From contig NZ_SADV01000002.1 in assembly GCF_006864135.1 (NCBI RefSeq), positions 248,001 through 312,000 on the forward strand: 64,000 bases of DNA, written 5' to 3'. The translations under genes and the position numbers were made by a program. The notes beneath the pieces are model-generated. The model ran no database searches. It was given only the letters and a program-made list of their open reading frames with translations, and was not told where the DNA came from. This stretch comes from Lysinibacillus sphaericus. Its GTDB lineage: Bacteria; Bacillota; Bacilli; Bacillales_A; Planococcaceae. This document shows, one piece after another, positions 17,767 to 27,415 of the stretch; position 1 is the stretch's first letter, and every line of letters starts with the position of its first letter.

Positions 17767-17820
17767 TCCACCATAATATTCACAAAGAATCCCTTGACCG
17801 TTTTGTTTTTCAATACTATA

Positions 17821-17854
17821 AAAAAAATCCGACTAGTGTTAGTCGGATTTTTTT
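17821..17854. terminator. Bidirectional terminator at the end of spoVM
   Basis: AAAAAAATCCGACTA and TAGTCGGATTTTTTT form a perfect hairpin with A and T tails on both sides. The spoVM stop codon lies in the loop side of the stem. On the minus strand it would end the transcript coming from prkC through thiN and spoVM. Confidence 0.9.
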
Positions 17855-17940
17855 ACTTTCTTTTCTTTTTTAAAAATGTTGATACATGTACGCGTAATAC
17901 TACTTACAAATTTCGGCAACTGGAACGTATATACTTTCAG
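17839..17940 (-). CDS. spoVM: Stage V sporulation protein M (probable CTG start)
   Basis: A 33-residue peptide, read as (M)KVYTFQLPKFVSSITRTC and ending FKKEKKVKKSD. It aligns with B. subtilis SpoVM (MKFYTIKLPKFLGGIVRAML...) in the K-YT--LPKF block, the following Arg and the basic tail. SpoVM is the amphipathic helix that marks the convex forespore membrane and recruits SpoIVA for coat assembly. The position is right too: 18 nt after thiN and facing rpmB. The first codon is CTG with GGGGGAG 6 nt upstream; no ATG, GTG or TTG lies in frame before the motif. The tail is about 7 residues longer than in B. subtilis. The gene ends inside a terminator. Confidence 0.82.
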   Translation of the reverse strand: MKVYTFQLPKFVSSITRTCINIFKKEKKVKKSD

Positions 17941-17958
17941 GACTCTCTCCCCCTTACG

Positions 17959-18612
17959 CTAATCTATGCTTCTTATCATTAAACATATGCCTTGCGAGAA
18001 AGATATAGACCCTGAATTCCCTATTATTTCATTACTTGTAAAGCGAGATGTACCAAGAGAGATTTTTTCATTTGTTGTTTCATACTTCACATGCCTTAAT
18101 GTCACATCTTTAATCGGCTCTTCATGTGCAAAGAAAGACAAATAACGGTATTGCTCGTCTGCTTCAATGAAGTGCTTGCCCGGCATTAAAAATTGCAACA
18201 TATTTGCATGATTAATAATCTTCAATACTACCTGTGGATGCTCTTTTTGTAATCGATAAATCGAACGAACTGCTGCCTCATAATGATCTAAACGACCACC
18301 TGTAACACCTGTAAGTACAATTTCTAGCGGTGTATAGGTCAAAGCTTTTAATAATGCTAAGTCCGTATCTGTTTCATCTTTTTCTTCCTGGAATCGTTGT
18401 CTATCATTTGTATGTGCCATCACCAGCTTGTATTCCTCTTGCGATAGTGAGTCAAAATCTCCTACTATGGCATGCGGTGTGATTCCTTGCTCGATTAAAT
18501 ATAGCGCTCCTCGGTCTGCTCCGATAAATAACACATCACTTTGTTCTTTATACGGACTAAATGAACAGAGTTCCGCTCTTGGCCCACCTGCACAAACAAC
18601 GACTACTGTCAT
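17959..18612 (-). CDS. thiN: Thiamine pyrophosphokinase
   Basis: Transfers pyrophosphate from ATP to thiamine to make the cofactor thiamine diphosphate. The 217-residue protein has the N-terminal catalytic domain with FIGADRGALYLIEQGI, AIVGDFDSL and the DETDTDLALLKAL motif (metal and ATP binding), then the thiamine-binding GVTGGRLDH and a C-terminal beta domain. The start overlaps the rpe stop by 4 nt (ATGA), so it is translationally coupled. It belongs to the prkC-rsgA-rpe-thiN-spoVM series. Confidence 0.94.
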   Translation of the reverse strand: MTVVVVCAGGPRAELCSFSPYKEQSDVLFIGADRGALYLIEQGITPHAIVGDFDSLSQEEYKLVMAHTNDRQRFQEEKDETDTDLALLKALTYTPLEIVLTGVTGGRLDHYEAAVRSIYRLQKEHPQVVLKIINHANMLQFLMPGKHFIEADEQYRYLSFFAHEEPIKDVTLRHVKYETTNEKISLGTSRFTSNEIIGNSGSISFSQGICLMIRSID

Positions 18613-19280
18613 CCTTGAATCGCTGCCTCACCAGCAGCTAAAATTTCCTGTAGGGCCGCAGAACGATCTTCTTTACTATAAATAGCGGAACCAGCTACAA
18701 AAATTGTTGCTCCTGCTTTGGCACAAGGAATAATAGTCTCTGCATTAATACCACCGTCAATCTCTATAGCAATATCGAGATTACGTTCTTTAATGATAGC
18801 TGCTAGTGCTTCAATTTTTGGCACAACAGAATGAATGAATTTTTGCCCACCAAACCCTGGATTTACTGTCATGAACAACACCATATCAATATCTTCTAAA
18901 ATGTGTTGAATAGATTCTATTGGGGTATGTGGGTTTAATACAACACCAGGTTTAACTCCATATGAGCGAATTAATTGAATCGTGCGGTGTAAATGGCGGC
19001 AAGCTTCAACATGCACCGTAATATAGTCCGCTCCTGCTTTGGCGAATTGTTCAATATATTGATCAGGATTTTCGATCATTAAATGAACGTCTAGTGGCAA
19101 ATCAGTTAAAGGGCGAATGGCATCTAAAACAATAGAGCCGAAAGAAATATTTGGCACAAAATGACCATCCATAACATCGATATGAATAAGCTGTGCCCCT
19201 GCCTTCTCTACTTCTTTTACTTCTTCTCCTAATTTAGCAAAGTTCGCTGCTAAAATTGATGGTGCTATTTGTATCATCAT
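18609..19280 (-). CDS. rpe: Ribulose-phosphate 3-epimerase
   Basis: Interconverts ribulose-5-phosphate and xylulose-5-phosphate in the pentose phosphate pathway. The 223-residue TIM barrel begins IAPSILAANFAKLGEEV and keeps HIDVMDGHFVPNISFG (metal-binding His and Asp), VHLMIENP, MTVNPGFGGQKF and EIDGGINAET. Two ATG codons are adjacent; the first overlaps the rsgA stop by one base (TAATG). It is embedded in the prkC-rsgA-rpe-thiN operon. Confidence 0.97.
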   Translation of the reverse strand: MMIQIAPSILAANFAKLGEEVKEVEKAGAQLIHIDVMDGHFVPNISFGSIVLDAIRPLTDLPLDVHLMIENPDQYIEQFAKAGADYITVHVEACRHLHRTIQLIRSYGVKPGVVLNPHTPIESIQHILEDIDMVLFMTVNPGFGGQKFIHSVVPKIEALAAIIKERNLDIAIEIDGGINAETIIPCAKAGATIFVAGSAIYSKEDRSAALQEILAAGEAAIQG

Positions 19281-20164
19281 TAATACCTCGGCTTTCGATC
19301 CATAATTTCTTGCATAAATTGTTTGTAGTGTTTATAACGGTAGTCACGAATTTCTCCCGCCTCAACAGCTGCCTTTACTGCACATTTTGGCTCCTTTAAG
19401 TGTAAACAGCCTCTAAATTTACAATCATCTGCCATACGGGCCATCTCAGGGAAGCATGCGCCTAATTCTTCTTTTTCTATTTCATCAAAATCAAATGAAC
19501 TAAATCCTGGAGTATCTGCTAATAAGCCGTCACATACCTCGATTAATTCGACATGGCGAGTCGTATGTTTTCCACGCCCTAAACTTTGCGAAATAATGCC
19601 GGTTTTTAAATTTAAATCTGGAATTAAAGTATTTAGTAGTGTGGATTTCCCAACTCCAGATTGCCCTGCTAATACAGAAGTTTTTCCCTTTAAAATAGGT
19701 TGTAGACGATCAACTAATTCTTCTTCACCTTTATAGGTTTGTAGCACTGTATAACCCATGCTTTCATAATCTGCTATATAGCTTTGCAATTCCTCGCGTT
19801 CATGATCTTCTAGTAAATCCATCTTTGTTAAACAAATAATCGGATGAACATGGAATGATTCTAAAACAACTAAGAAACGATCCAGTAAAATTGTATTAAA
19901 ACTAGGTTCTTTTACAGAAAATACCAAAATACCTTGATCAATATTAGCTATTGGCGGACGTACTAATTCATTTTGGCGTTCCATAATTTTTTGAATAGTA
20001 CCGTCTGACCCCTCTATTTCCAGAGTGTATTCTACATTGTCGCCAACGAGTGGAGATTCCCCGCGATTGCGAAAAACCCCACGTCCTCGACATTGTATTA
20101 GTTGTTCTCCATCATATACATAGTAGTAACCGCTTAATGCTTTACGTATTTGGCCTTGCGCCAT
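19280..20164 (-). CDS. rsgA: Ribosome small subunit-dependent GTPase RsgA
   Basis: Circularly permuted GTPase that checks late 30S subunit maturation. The 294-residue protein has an N-terminal OB fold, then G4 (LTKMDLL) preceding G1 (GQSGVGKSTLLN) and G3 (DTPGF), the order typical of the family. A C-terminal zinc-binding cluster (CFPEMARMADDCKFRGCLHL, then a further Cys) follows. The start codon has an AAGGGGG site 8 nt upstream and lies 11 nt after prkC. In B. subtilis RsgA is a PrkC substrate, which fits the neighbourhood. Confidence 0.97.
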   Translation of the reverse strand: MAQGQIRKALSGYYYVYDGEQLIQCRGRGVFRNRGESPLVGDNVEYTLEIEGSDGTIQKIMERQNELVRPPIANIDQGILVFSVKEPSFNTILLDRFLVVLESFHVHPIICLTKMDLLEDHEREELQSYIADYESMGYTVLQTYKGEEELVDRLQPILKGKTSVLAGQSGVGKSTLLNTLIPDLNLKTGIISQSLGRGKHTTRHVELIEVCDGLLADTPGFSSFDFDEIEKEELGACFPEMARMADDCKFRGCLHLKEPKCAVKAAVEAGEIRDYRYKHYKQFMQEIMDRKPRY

Positions 20165-20175
20165 CCAATTCCCCC

Positions 20176-22161
20176 TTATTTAACATCATCATAATTAAAA
20201 CTTTCTCCAGCAATAATTTGCGAATCACGTATAATTCTATATGCGCCTACTTTGCCTTCTTCAATGACAAGCTGGATTTTATACGGTTTATTAGCCGTAA
20301 TAGTAAATTGATCGGCAGCTGATGACATTGTATGGTCTTTATCTTCAATTTCAATACGAATAGATTGCTCCATACCTTCCTCTGTTGGCTCATATGGTAT
20401 TTCCAAGTGCACAGTTTTCACCAACGTTTTTACAGGTTTTTCGGCAGGTCCTTTACTTATTACAACAGCTATTGTAGATCCTACTTCAACTGAAGTCCCT
20501 GCTCTTGGCAATTGGGAAATAACACTTCCGGCCGCTACTGTATTATGATAGTCTTCACGAGCAATACTCCATTTTAAGCTATTTCTTCTTACATACTCAT
20601 CCATTTGAGCCTTCGTATAATTCGCAACATTACCTACGGTAACCATTTGTATACCTGCGCTTACCTTAAATTTCATCTTTGTATCTTTTGCGATTACCTC
20701 TTCTTGAGGTTTTGGCTCTTGATCAATAATTTGCCCTTCTGGCTCTGTTGAATGCACGAAGGTAATATCTGGCTCTAAAAATTTATCCTTTAACATTGAT
20801 TCAACTTGGCTGATTTGCTGCCCTCTATAATCTTCCACTTTCGTCATTTCTACTCCAAGACTGACGATTAAATCTATTTCCGTACCTTTTACACGCTCCG
20901 TACTCTCTGCAGGGTCCGTTTCAATAACTTTACCCTTTTCAACTTTCTCATCATAACGCTCCTGATGTTCTTCACCAACAGTAAAACCTTCAGTCACTAA
21001 TTTATTTGTAGCTTCCTTAACGGTCATATTAGCCACATTAGGTACAGGTATCTTTTTCGGGCTAAATAAATCTGTGGCAAAGAAAAAGAATAGGAAGATA
21101 GCGATAGCGGCTATTACTAGTCCAGCAACAACTATTGGCCATTTTTTCTTTTTCTTCACAGGTGTTGTCTTTTCAACAGGCTTCTTAGTCTCAGGTTTCG
21201 GCTTTGATTGCGCAATTGGTTCGATTGCTCTTGTCTTCGTTAAATCTTCGTCTTTACGTATAACTGGCTCTTTTATAATTGGAATAGCCTTTGTCACATC
21301 ATTATCTTCCGGTATGACAAACTTCGGTTCATTCATACGATTTGGCGATAAAACTGTTTCTAAATCTGCTTGCATTTCTTCTACTGTCGAATAACGATGA
21401 GAAGCATCTTTTGCTGTAGCTTTTAGCACAACGTTTTCCAGGCTTTGTGGAATCGTGGCATCGAATGCACGAACAGACGGCGTCTCAGATTGTAAATGTT
21501 TAAGCGCGATAGAAACAGCTGACTCGCCTGAGAAGGGCAATTCCCCTGTTAATAATTCATATAAAACAATGCCAAGTGCATAAATATCAGACTTGTTTGT
21601 TGCCGTACCACCACGAGCCTGCTCTGGTGATAAATAATGCACCGTTCCAAGTACGGAGTTCGTTTGTGTAAATGACGTTGCACTAAGCGTCATCGCTATG
21701 CCGAAATCAGTTATTTTCACATTGCCTTCAGCATCCATTAAAATATTTTGAGGTTTAATGTCACGATGGATAATATGATTTTCATGAGCATTGGCAATTG
21801 CTGATGTTAACTGCTTCATAATATGCACACTTCTAGCAGGAGAAATTGGTGCAAATTCCTGTATGTACTGCTTTAATGTTTTCCCTTGGACATACTCCAT
21901 CACAATATAATGTAAATCACCATCATCACCTACATCATAAACACTAACAATATGTGGATGTGTAAGGCTTGTAGCAGAAAGTGCTTCACGTTGAAAACGG
22001 CGATGCAATTCATCCTCATTGGTAAAATCATAGCGTAATATTTTGATCGCTACATCACGGTTTAAAATCATGTCATGTGCTAAATAAACATTGGACATAC
22101 CACCGCCACCAATTAGCCCTATAATTTTATAGCGATCACTAATTCGTTTACCTACAAGCAT
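20176..22161 (-). CDS. prkC: Serine/threonine protein kinase PrkC with PASTA domains
   Basis: Membrane Hanks-type kinase that senses peptidoglycan fragments and controls germination, cell wall and translation factors. The 661-residue protein has an N-terminal kinase domain with the GGGGMSNVYLA loop, catalytic Lys in AIKIL, HRDIKPQNIL and DFG (about 10-270). A charged linker, a single membrane segment (WPIVVAGLVIAAIAIFLFFF, about 345-365), three extracellular PASTA repeats and a C-terminal beta domain follow. GGAGGTG is 4 nt from the ATG, which lies 2 nt after the prpC stop. The partner phosphatase is directly upstream. Confidence 0.97.
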   Translation of the reverse strand: MLVGKRISDRYKIIGLIGGGGMSNVYLAHDMILNRDVAIKILRYDFTNEDELHRRFQREALSATSLTHPHIVSVYDVGDDGDLHYIVMEYVQGKTLKQYIQEFAPISPARSVHIMKQLTSAIANAHENHIIHRDIKPQNILMDAEGNVKITDFGIAMTLSATSFTQTNSVLGTVHYLSPEQARGGTATNKSDIYALGIVLYELLTGELPFSGESAVSIALKHLQSETPSVRAFDATIPQSLENVVLKATAKDASHRYSTVEEMQADLETVLSPNRMNEPKFVIPEDNDVTKAIPIIKEPVIRKDEDLTKTRAIEPIAQSKPKPETKKPVEKTTPVKKKKKWPIVVAGLVIAAIAIFLFFFFATDLFSPKKIPVPNVANMTVKEATNKLVTEGFTVGEEHQERYDEKVEKGKVIETDPAESTERVKGTEIDLIVSLGVEMTKVEDYRGQQISQVESMLKDKFLEPDITFVHSTEPEGQIIDQEPKPQEEVIAKDTKMKFKVSAGIQMVTVGNVANYTKAQMDEYVRRNSLKWSIAREDYHNTVAAGSVISQLPRAGTSVEVGSTIAVVISKGPAEKPVKTLVKTVHLEIPYEPTEEGMEQSIRIEIEDKDHTMSSAADQFTITANKPYKIQLVIEEGKVGAYRIIRDSQIIAGESFNYDDVK

Positions 22162-22163
22162 AC

Positions 22164-22916
22164 TTACACCTCCTCATCTTGCCTTGTGAGTAGCACGAGG
22201 GAGATATTGTCTTCTCCCCCGCTTGCATTTGCTAATTCCACAAGTTTTCGTCCTTTTTCTTCTATTGAATCCGGATACGTAATAATTGATGCCATTTCAT
22301 ACACTGTAAGTTTATTGCTTAAACCGTCAGAGCAAATGAGTAAATACGATTCTGATGCTAAATCAACTTCATAAAAGTCTGGTTCAATCGTTTCTTCTGT
22401 ACCAACAGCTTTTAAGATGAAATTTTTTTTAGGATGTGTCAACGCTTCCTCTTCACTAATTTCACCATTTTCAACTAGAACATTTACATAGGAATGATCT
22501 CTTGTTATTTGTTGTGCACCATCATCAAAGAAATAATACACACGACTATCACCAACATGTGCGATAAAGCAATGATGTTCTTCAATTAACACTGCAATAA
22601 ACGTCGTGCCCATTCCTTTACAGTCTTCATGTGATAAAGAATAGTCATATATACTTTTATTCAATTGCTTGACTGCCTGTAATAACCACTCTTTTTTTGT
22701 TGTCGTTGATGCAAAATGATGTGCTTCTGCCTGTAAAAAAACGGATTCCATCTGTTTCATCGCCATATCACTCGCTACATCGCCAGCATTATGACCACCC
22801 ATGCCGTCCGCTACAAGTGCTAGCGCAAGACCGTTTGGACGTTTGAAAAATGCCGCACGGTCTTCATTAATTGCTCGTTTTAACCCAATATCACTTTCGA
22901 CTGTGTATTCCAACAC
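22164..22916 (-). CDS. prpC: PP2C-type protein phosphatase PrpC
   Basis: Manganese-dependent Ser/Thr phosphatase that reverses PrkC. The 250-residue protein shows the PPM motifs INEDRAAF, VADGMGGHNAGDVAS, GMGTTFIAVL, HVGDSRVY, ITRDHSYV, CSDGLSNKL and GGEDNISLV with the metal-binding Asp residues. Start is GTG at 22916 or the next codon TTG at 22913; the latter is better spaced from GAGGTG. It begins 3 nt after the rlmN stop. The kinase and phosphatase form an operon, as in most Bacillales. Confidence 0.96.
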   Translation of the reverse strand: MLEYTVESDIGLKRAINEDRAAFFKRPNGLALALVADGMGGHNAGDVASDMAMKQMESVFLQAEAHHFASTTTKKEWLLQAVKQLNKSIYDYSLSHEDCKGMGTTFIAVLIEEHHCFIAHVGDSRVYYFFDDGAQQITRDHSYVNVLVENGEISEEEALTHPKKNFILKAVGTEETIEPDFYEVDLASESYLLICSDGLSNKLTVYEMASIITYPDSIEEKGRKLVELANASGGEDNISLVLLTRQDEEV

Positions 22917-22919
22917 TGG

Positions 22920-24062
22920 TCACCTCGTCTCTTCAGATCTCTCTTGCGCACGTAATTGACCACACGCAGCAGCAATATCAGAACCTTGCTCTCGGCGGAT
23001 CGTTACGTTAATACCATTCTTCTTTAATGTTTTTTCAAAGGCAAAAATTTGACTACGAGATGTGCGAACATAATCACGTTCTGGTACGTAGTTTACAGGA
23101 ATTAAGTTCACGTGGCATTTAAGTCCTTTTATTAATGCAGATAATTCTTCTGCAATTTCAACTGAATCATTTTCACCAGACATTAAACCATACTCAAAAG
23201 TAACACGTCGGCCAGTTTTTTTAGTATAGTAACGAACGGCTTCCATTAATTCATCTAATTTGTAAGCACGTGCAATTGGCATCAGCTTTTGACGAGCCTC
23301 TTGGTTTGGTGCGTGTAAGGATACTGCAAAGTTGATTTGTAGCTGTTCATCAGCAAATTCGTAAATTTTAGGAACAATTCCTGATGTTGAGACAGTAATG
23401 TGACGAGCACCAATATTTAACCCTTTTTCATGGTTGATGACTTTTAAGAAGTTCATCATCGCATCATAATTATCGAAAGGTTCTCCAATACCCATAATGA
23501 CGATATGTGACACACGTTCGTCCAATTCATCTAAAGTTTGTTGTACTTTGACAACTTGCTCCACGATTTCTCCTGCTAATAAGTGACGTTTTAATCCACC
23601 TAAAGTTGATGCACAAAACGTACAGCCAATTCGGCAGCCTACTTGTGTCGTCACACAAACAGAGTTCCCATACTCATGACGCATTAATACAGTTTCAATA
23701 GAATAGCCATCTTGTAACTGGAATAAAAACTTGATCGTACCATCTTTGGATTCCTGTTGAATAATTGTTGACAATGTCGTTAATGCAAAACTTGCTTCAA
23801 GCTTTTCACGTAATCCCTTTGAAAGGTTTGACATTTCTTCAAATGTTTTTACACGTTTATTATAAAGCCAATCAAAAATTTGTGCTGCACGGAATGGTTT
23901 TTCACCATTTTCCTTTAACCATTCTTCTAATTGTTCCGGCTGTAATGAGTATACCGATTCCTTTAAATTTGGTTTTTCTTTTTTTGCGCGTCGAACAGGC
24001 TTGTCTTCTGCTTCATCAACTAAGTCGTTAATGCGCTCATTAAATTTCTCTTGATCCACCAT
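22920..24062 (-). CDS. rlmN: 23S rRNA (adenine2503-C2)/tRNA A37 methyltransferase RlmN
   Basis: Radical-SAM methyltransferase that methylates A2503 of 23S rRNA and A37 of some tRNAs. The CxxxCxxC cluster is at Cys143, Cys147 and Cys150 ([11 protein letters not shown]). The second catalytic cysteine lies in IAAACGQL near the C terminus. At 380 residues it is about 17 longer than the B. subtilis protein because of a charged N-terminal extension before [19 protein letters not shown]. The start has AAAGGAGG 9 nt upstream and overlaps the rsmB stop by one base, so the extension is probably real. Confidence 0.96.
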   Translation of the reverse strand: MVDQEKFNERINDLVDEAEDKPVRRAKKEKPNLKESVYSLQPEQLEEWLKENGEKPFRAAQIFDWLYNKRVKTFEEMSNLSKGLREKLEASFALTTLSTIIQQESKDGTIKFLFQLQDGYSIETVLMRHEYGNSVCVTTQVGCRIGCTFCASTLGGLKRHLLAGEIVEQVVKVQQTLDELDERVSHIVIMGIGEPFDNYDAMMNFLKVINHEKGLNIGARHITVSTSGIVPKIYEFADEQLQINFAVSLHAPNQEARQKLMPIARAYKLDELMEAVRYYTKKTGRRVTFEYGLMSGENDSVEIAEELSALIKGLKCHVNLIPVNYVPERDYVRTSRSQIFAFEKTLKKNGINVTIRREQGSDIAAACGQLRAQERSEETR

Positions 24063-25423
24063 TAGTTGGATCCTCCTTTTTTACGAAAGGCGGCAACGAA
24101 GAAACCGTCACTGCCAAAGTCTTGTGGAAAGACTTGAAGCATGCCATTTGCTTGCTTTTCCGCTAATTTTGTTGGTAAAGATTCTAGTTGTATAGCTTCC
24201 ATTTCTGGATGCGTTGTTAAAAAGGCTTCTACAGTACCTTCGTTTTCTCTTTTATCTACTGTACATGTACTGTACACAAGCTTGCCATCTATTTTTAATA
24301 CTTTTGTTGCAGCATCTAATAGTGCCAATTGTATTTTTTGGAGGCTTTCTAAATCTTCTTCTCGTTTTGTATATTTAATATCTGGCTTACGGCGCATAAC
24401 ACCTAAGCCACTACAAGGTGCATCGACTAAAATAGCGTCGAATGATTCTAGTTGTAGAAAATCCGGTGCCTTACGTCCGTCAATCGGAGCAGTCTCTACG
24501 ATATCAATCCCTAGACGATCCGTATTATGGTCGATTAAATCTAATTTATGGGGGTGAAGGTCAGTCGCTAAAATTGAACCTTCATTTTTCATAATCTCAG
24601 CTATATGTGTTGTCTTTCCTCCCGGAGCTGCACACATATCTAAGACGCGCATGCCAGGTGATGGATGTAAAACATTTGCTGGAATCATTGAGCTTTCATC
24701 CTGAATAGTAATAAGCCCTTCTTGGAATGCCTTTGTTCGAGCTGGCTGACCATTTGTTACATATAAACATTCAGGCATTAGCTCGCTTCTTTGCGCCGAT
24801 AAACCTTCCGCTTCTATGCTAGCAATCGCTTGCTCAACGCTTGCTTTCGTCGTATTTACACGTACAGTCTGCACTGGAGGCACATTATTTTCATGTAACA
24901 TTTCAGCAGCTGCTTCAATACCATAGTTATCGACAAAGCGCTGCACTAACCATTCAGGATGACTCGTTTCAATAGCAAGGCGCTCAATTGGATCTTTAAT
25001 GTCATCCGTAGAAGCTACACCTTGACGTAAAATAGATCGTAAAATACCATTGACCATTGAAGCTATCCCTTTGTGACCTCGACGCTTAGCAATTTCAACA
25101 GCCTCATTTACCGCTGCATGTGGTGGGATACGCGTTAAATAATGCATTTGATATAAAGATAAACGTAAAAGCCAGCGTACCCAATGATCCACTGTGCCAC
25201 GAATAAATGGCTCTAGATAATAATCAAGTGTCATTTTATATTGTAAAGTACCATACGTAATTTCTGTTAAAAGCGCACGATCCTTCGCTTCAATTTTATG
25301 TCGCTTGATCGTTTCATTTAAAAGCAAATTACTATAGGCTTGATTTTTATCTACTGCTAACAGAATAGAAAGTGCAGCATCACGCACATTTCCATCCCAA
25401 ATTACTACGCTTTTTTTACTCAT
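24062..25423 (-). CDS. rsmB: 16S rRNA (cytosine967-C5)-methyltransferase RsmB
   Basis: Methylates C967 of 16S rRNA using SAM. The 453-residue protein has an N-terminal NusB-like helical domain (about 1-150) and a C-terminal Rossmann domain with the SAM motif [14 protein letters not shown]. The two cysteines of the catalytic mechanism lie in DAPCSGLG and [10 protein letters not shown]. The ATG overlaps the fmt stop as ATGA. It sits in the def-fmt-rsmB-rlmN order conserved in Bacillales. Confidence 0.96.
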   Translation of the reverse strand: MSKKSVVIWDGNVRDAALSILLAVDKNQAYSNLLLNETIKRHKIEAKDRALLTEITYGTLQYKMTLDYYLEPFIRGTVDHWVRWLLRLSLYQMHYLTRIPPHAAVNEAVEIAKRRGHKGIASMVNGILRSILRQGVASTDDIKDPIERLAIETSHPEWLVQRFVDNYGIEAAAEMLHENNVPPVQTVRVNTTKASVEQAIASIEAEGLSAQRSELMPECLYVTNGQPARTKAFQEGLITIQDESSMIPANVLHPSPGMRVLDMCAAPGGKTTHIAEIMKNEGSILATDLHPHKLDLIDHNTDRLGIDIVETAPIDGRKAPDFLQLESFDAILVDAPCSGLGVMRRKPDIKYTKREEDLESLQKIQLALLDAATKVLKIDGKLVYSTCTVDKRENEGTVEAFLTTHPEMEAIQLESLPTKLAEKQANGMLQVFPQDFGSDGFFVAAFRKKGGSN

Positions 25424-26361
25424 TTAAATTGGTCCCCGATCTGTAATTTAGAACCTGTACCACGCAAATATTCCTCTGCTGTCATGCGTTTTTTACCAGC
25501 TGGTTGTACATCATACAGGGCTAGTGTTGTACCATTTCCTGCTGAAACTTCAAAATGGTCCTTTGAAATCGCAACAACCTCACCTGGTAAAGTATCATGC
25601 TTTGTGTTACCAAGCTGCGCCCACCAAATTTTAAAGTTTCCATCTTCAAATGTTGTGTAGGCAACAGGCCACGGATGAAGACCACGCACTTGATTGTATA
25701 AAGTTGTCGCATCCTTTGTCCAATCGATACGTTCCTGTTCACGTGAAATATTGCTCGCAAAGGTTACTTGTGCTTCATCCTGCACTGTACGACTATTTGT
25801 TCCATTAATAATAGAAGGAAGTGTATCTTTTAATAATTCACAGCCTACAACACTTAGCTTATCAAATAGTCCACCTGTATGATCATCCTCTTCAATTGGG
25901 ATAGCCTTTTGAGATATGATGTCACCGGCATCAAGCTTTTGTGCCATATACATAATCGTTACACCCGTCTCTTTTTCACCATCAATAATTGCTTGGTGAA
26001 TAGGTGCTCCTCCACGATACTTTGGTAAAAGTGACGCATGGACGTTAATACAACCAAGCGGTGGTGTATCAAGTAATTCTTTCGGCAAAATTTGTCCAAA
26101 AGCGGCTGTTACGACTAGGTCAGGCTGTAAATCAATAATTTGCTGTAATTCCTCGGAACCACGCAATTTTTCAGGCTGAATAACAGGTAAACCTAATTCC
26201 ATAGCTGCTGCTTTAACAGGTGGTGGTGTTAGCACACGCTTACGCCCAACTGGACGGTCTGGTTGTGTAACTACAGCTTTAATATCATAACCTTCATGAT
26301 GTAGCATACGCAAAATTGGCGCGGAGAAATCAGGTGTTCCCATAAAAATTATTGAAGTCAT
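25420..26361 (-). CDS. fmt: Methionyl-tRNA formyltransferase
   Basis: Formylates initiator Met-tRNA with 10-formyltetrahydrofolate. The 313-residue protein starts [20 protein letters not shown] and keeps the active-site segment [21 protein letters not shown] and [16 protein letters not shown]; a C-terminal tRNA-binding domain follows. I start it at 26361, one base after the def stop, because GAGGAGG is ideally placed 6 nt before that ATG. A longer in-frame start would overlap def by 32 nt and add 11 unconserved residues. It forms the usual pair with def. Confidence 0.96.
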   Translation of the reverse strand: MTSIIFMGTPDFSAPILRMLHHEGYDIKAVVTQPDRPVGRKRVLTPPPVKAAAMELGLPVIQPEKLRGSEELQQIIDLQPDLVVTAAFGQILPKELLDTPPLGCINVHASLLPKYRGGAPIHQAIIDGEKETGVTIMYMAQKLDAGDIISQKAIPIEEDDHTGGLFDKLSVVGCELLKDTLPSIINGTNSRTVQDEAQVTFASNISREQERIDWTKDATTLYNQVRGLHPWPVAYTTFEDGNFKIWWAQLGNTKHDTLPGEVVAISKDHFEVSAGNGTTLALYDVQPAGKKRMTAEEYLRGTGSKLQIGDQFK

Positions 26362-26362
26362 G

Positions 26363-26857
26363 TTATTCCTCCTCTTCAGCGTACATCGCTTCAAGCTCTT
26401 CTTCAGTTAAAATGCGTTTGATTTTCGAATCAAATAGCACGCCGTCTAAATGATCGATTTCATGTAAAATTGCTCGTGCATCAAAGCCTCCCGCTTCCAA
26501 CTCATATACACGTCCTTCACGGTCACATGCTTCAATTTTCACGTAGTCAGGTCGTTCAACCTCACCGTATAATCCCGGGAAGCTTAAGCATCCTTCAATA
26601 TCAACTTCAGCGCCATCTGTTTCAATGACAGTCGGGTTAATCATTTCTAAAATATCTCGTTCCTCGCCAAGCTCGACAATAGCAACACGTAATCCTACAT
26701 TTATTTGCGGTGCAGCAATACCAACACCATCGTATTCAACCATTGTGTCATATAAATCATCTAGTAATGTAATAATTTCTTCATTGATTTCTTTTACTTC
26801 CGCGCACTGCGTTGATAATACCTTTGCTGGATGTTCAACAACTTTTTTAATTGCCAT
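26363..26857 (-). CDS. def: Peptide deformylase
   Basis: Removes the formyl group from nascent proteins. The 164-residue metalloenzyme has all three motifs: [16 protein letters not shown] (metal Cys) and HEIDHLDG (two metal His and catalytic Glu). The very acidic end ([13 protein letters not shown]) is common among short deformylases. A GAGGAAC site precedes the ATG. It is the first gene of the def-fmt-rsmB-rlmN-prpC-prkC series, because the 558 bp upstream, between it and priA, hold repeats D2 and A3. Confidence 0.97.
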   Translation of the reverse strand: MAIKKVVEHPAKVLSTQCAEVKEINEEIITLLDDLYDTMVEYDGVGIAAPQINVGLRVAIVELGEERDILEMINPTVIETDGAEVDIEGCLSFPGLYGEVERPDYVKIEACDREGRVYELEAGGFDARAILHEIDHLDGVLFDSKIKRILTEEELEAMYAEEEE

Positions 26858-26933
26858 CTTATGTTCCTCATTTCTATATTTAAGGTCAAGTGTTGATTAG
26901 CTATTTTTATCCATTCTAATTATTTAGAAGGCT

Positions 26934-26995
26934 CTGATTTCCGCTACGGGCTACTCGCTTTCCTGCGGGAGTCGAGTAGCCCTCGCTACAATCAG
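26934..26995. repeat. Family D hairpin repeat, minimal form (D2)
   Basis: This 62-bp element reduces to the bare scaffold: ends CTGATT/AATCAG, main stem GGGCTACTCG/CGAGTAGCCC, and CTTTCC with CGGGAGT in the loop region. It shows which parts persist when central modules are absent. It lies 77 bp upstream of def; from 26996 to about 27157 nothing was recognised. Confidence 0.75.
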
Positions 26996-27157
26996 TAAAA
27001 AATGGGGATATATTAGCAAGATAGCAACAAAAAAATTCTTCTATCAGCCAACAACAAACCTATATTTACCAATCAACATGCCTGATTTTAAAGTTATACC
27101 TTATTTAATTGACTCCATATCACTAACTACGACTCTTTCAGCATTTAATATGCTCAG

Positions 27158-27412
27158 CATCATAACTCGTAGGTAATTTTCGTTCCGACTGAGCGCTTTC
27201 CTGGGGCGTTAAGTAAGCAAATGTTTTAAATGTGCAAAAGCGAAGCGACAGCGGCACCGATGTTGGTCACGAAGGCGTTATCACAGGATGTGATGGTTTT
27301 CAGCCTTCGTTCCTCTATTGCTCATCCCCATGAAGTTGCCCAGTCTCCAATCAACTAATCCACATGACATCAGTTTTAACAAAATGTCATCCCAAACTTT
27401 GAGTGATGGAGC
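27158..27412 (+). repeat. Family A hairpin repeat (A3) ending at the priA stop
   Basis: The stem is GACTGAGCG/TTGCCCAGTC, degenerate, with ends TAATTTTCG and AATCAAC. The cassette at about 27252-27318 keeps the CGAAGGC/GCCTTCG hairpin but lost part of its first hairpin to a C unit in reverse orientation (27236-27254). The right flank (TTTTAACAAAATGTCATCCC... GTGATGG) is shared with copies A4 and A5 and ends about 4 nt from the priA stop codon. Confidence 0.7.
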
Positions 27413-27415
27413 ATT

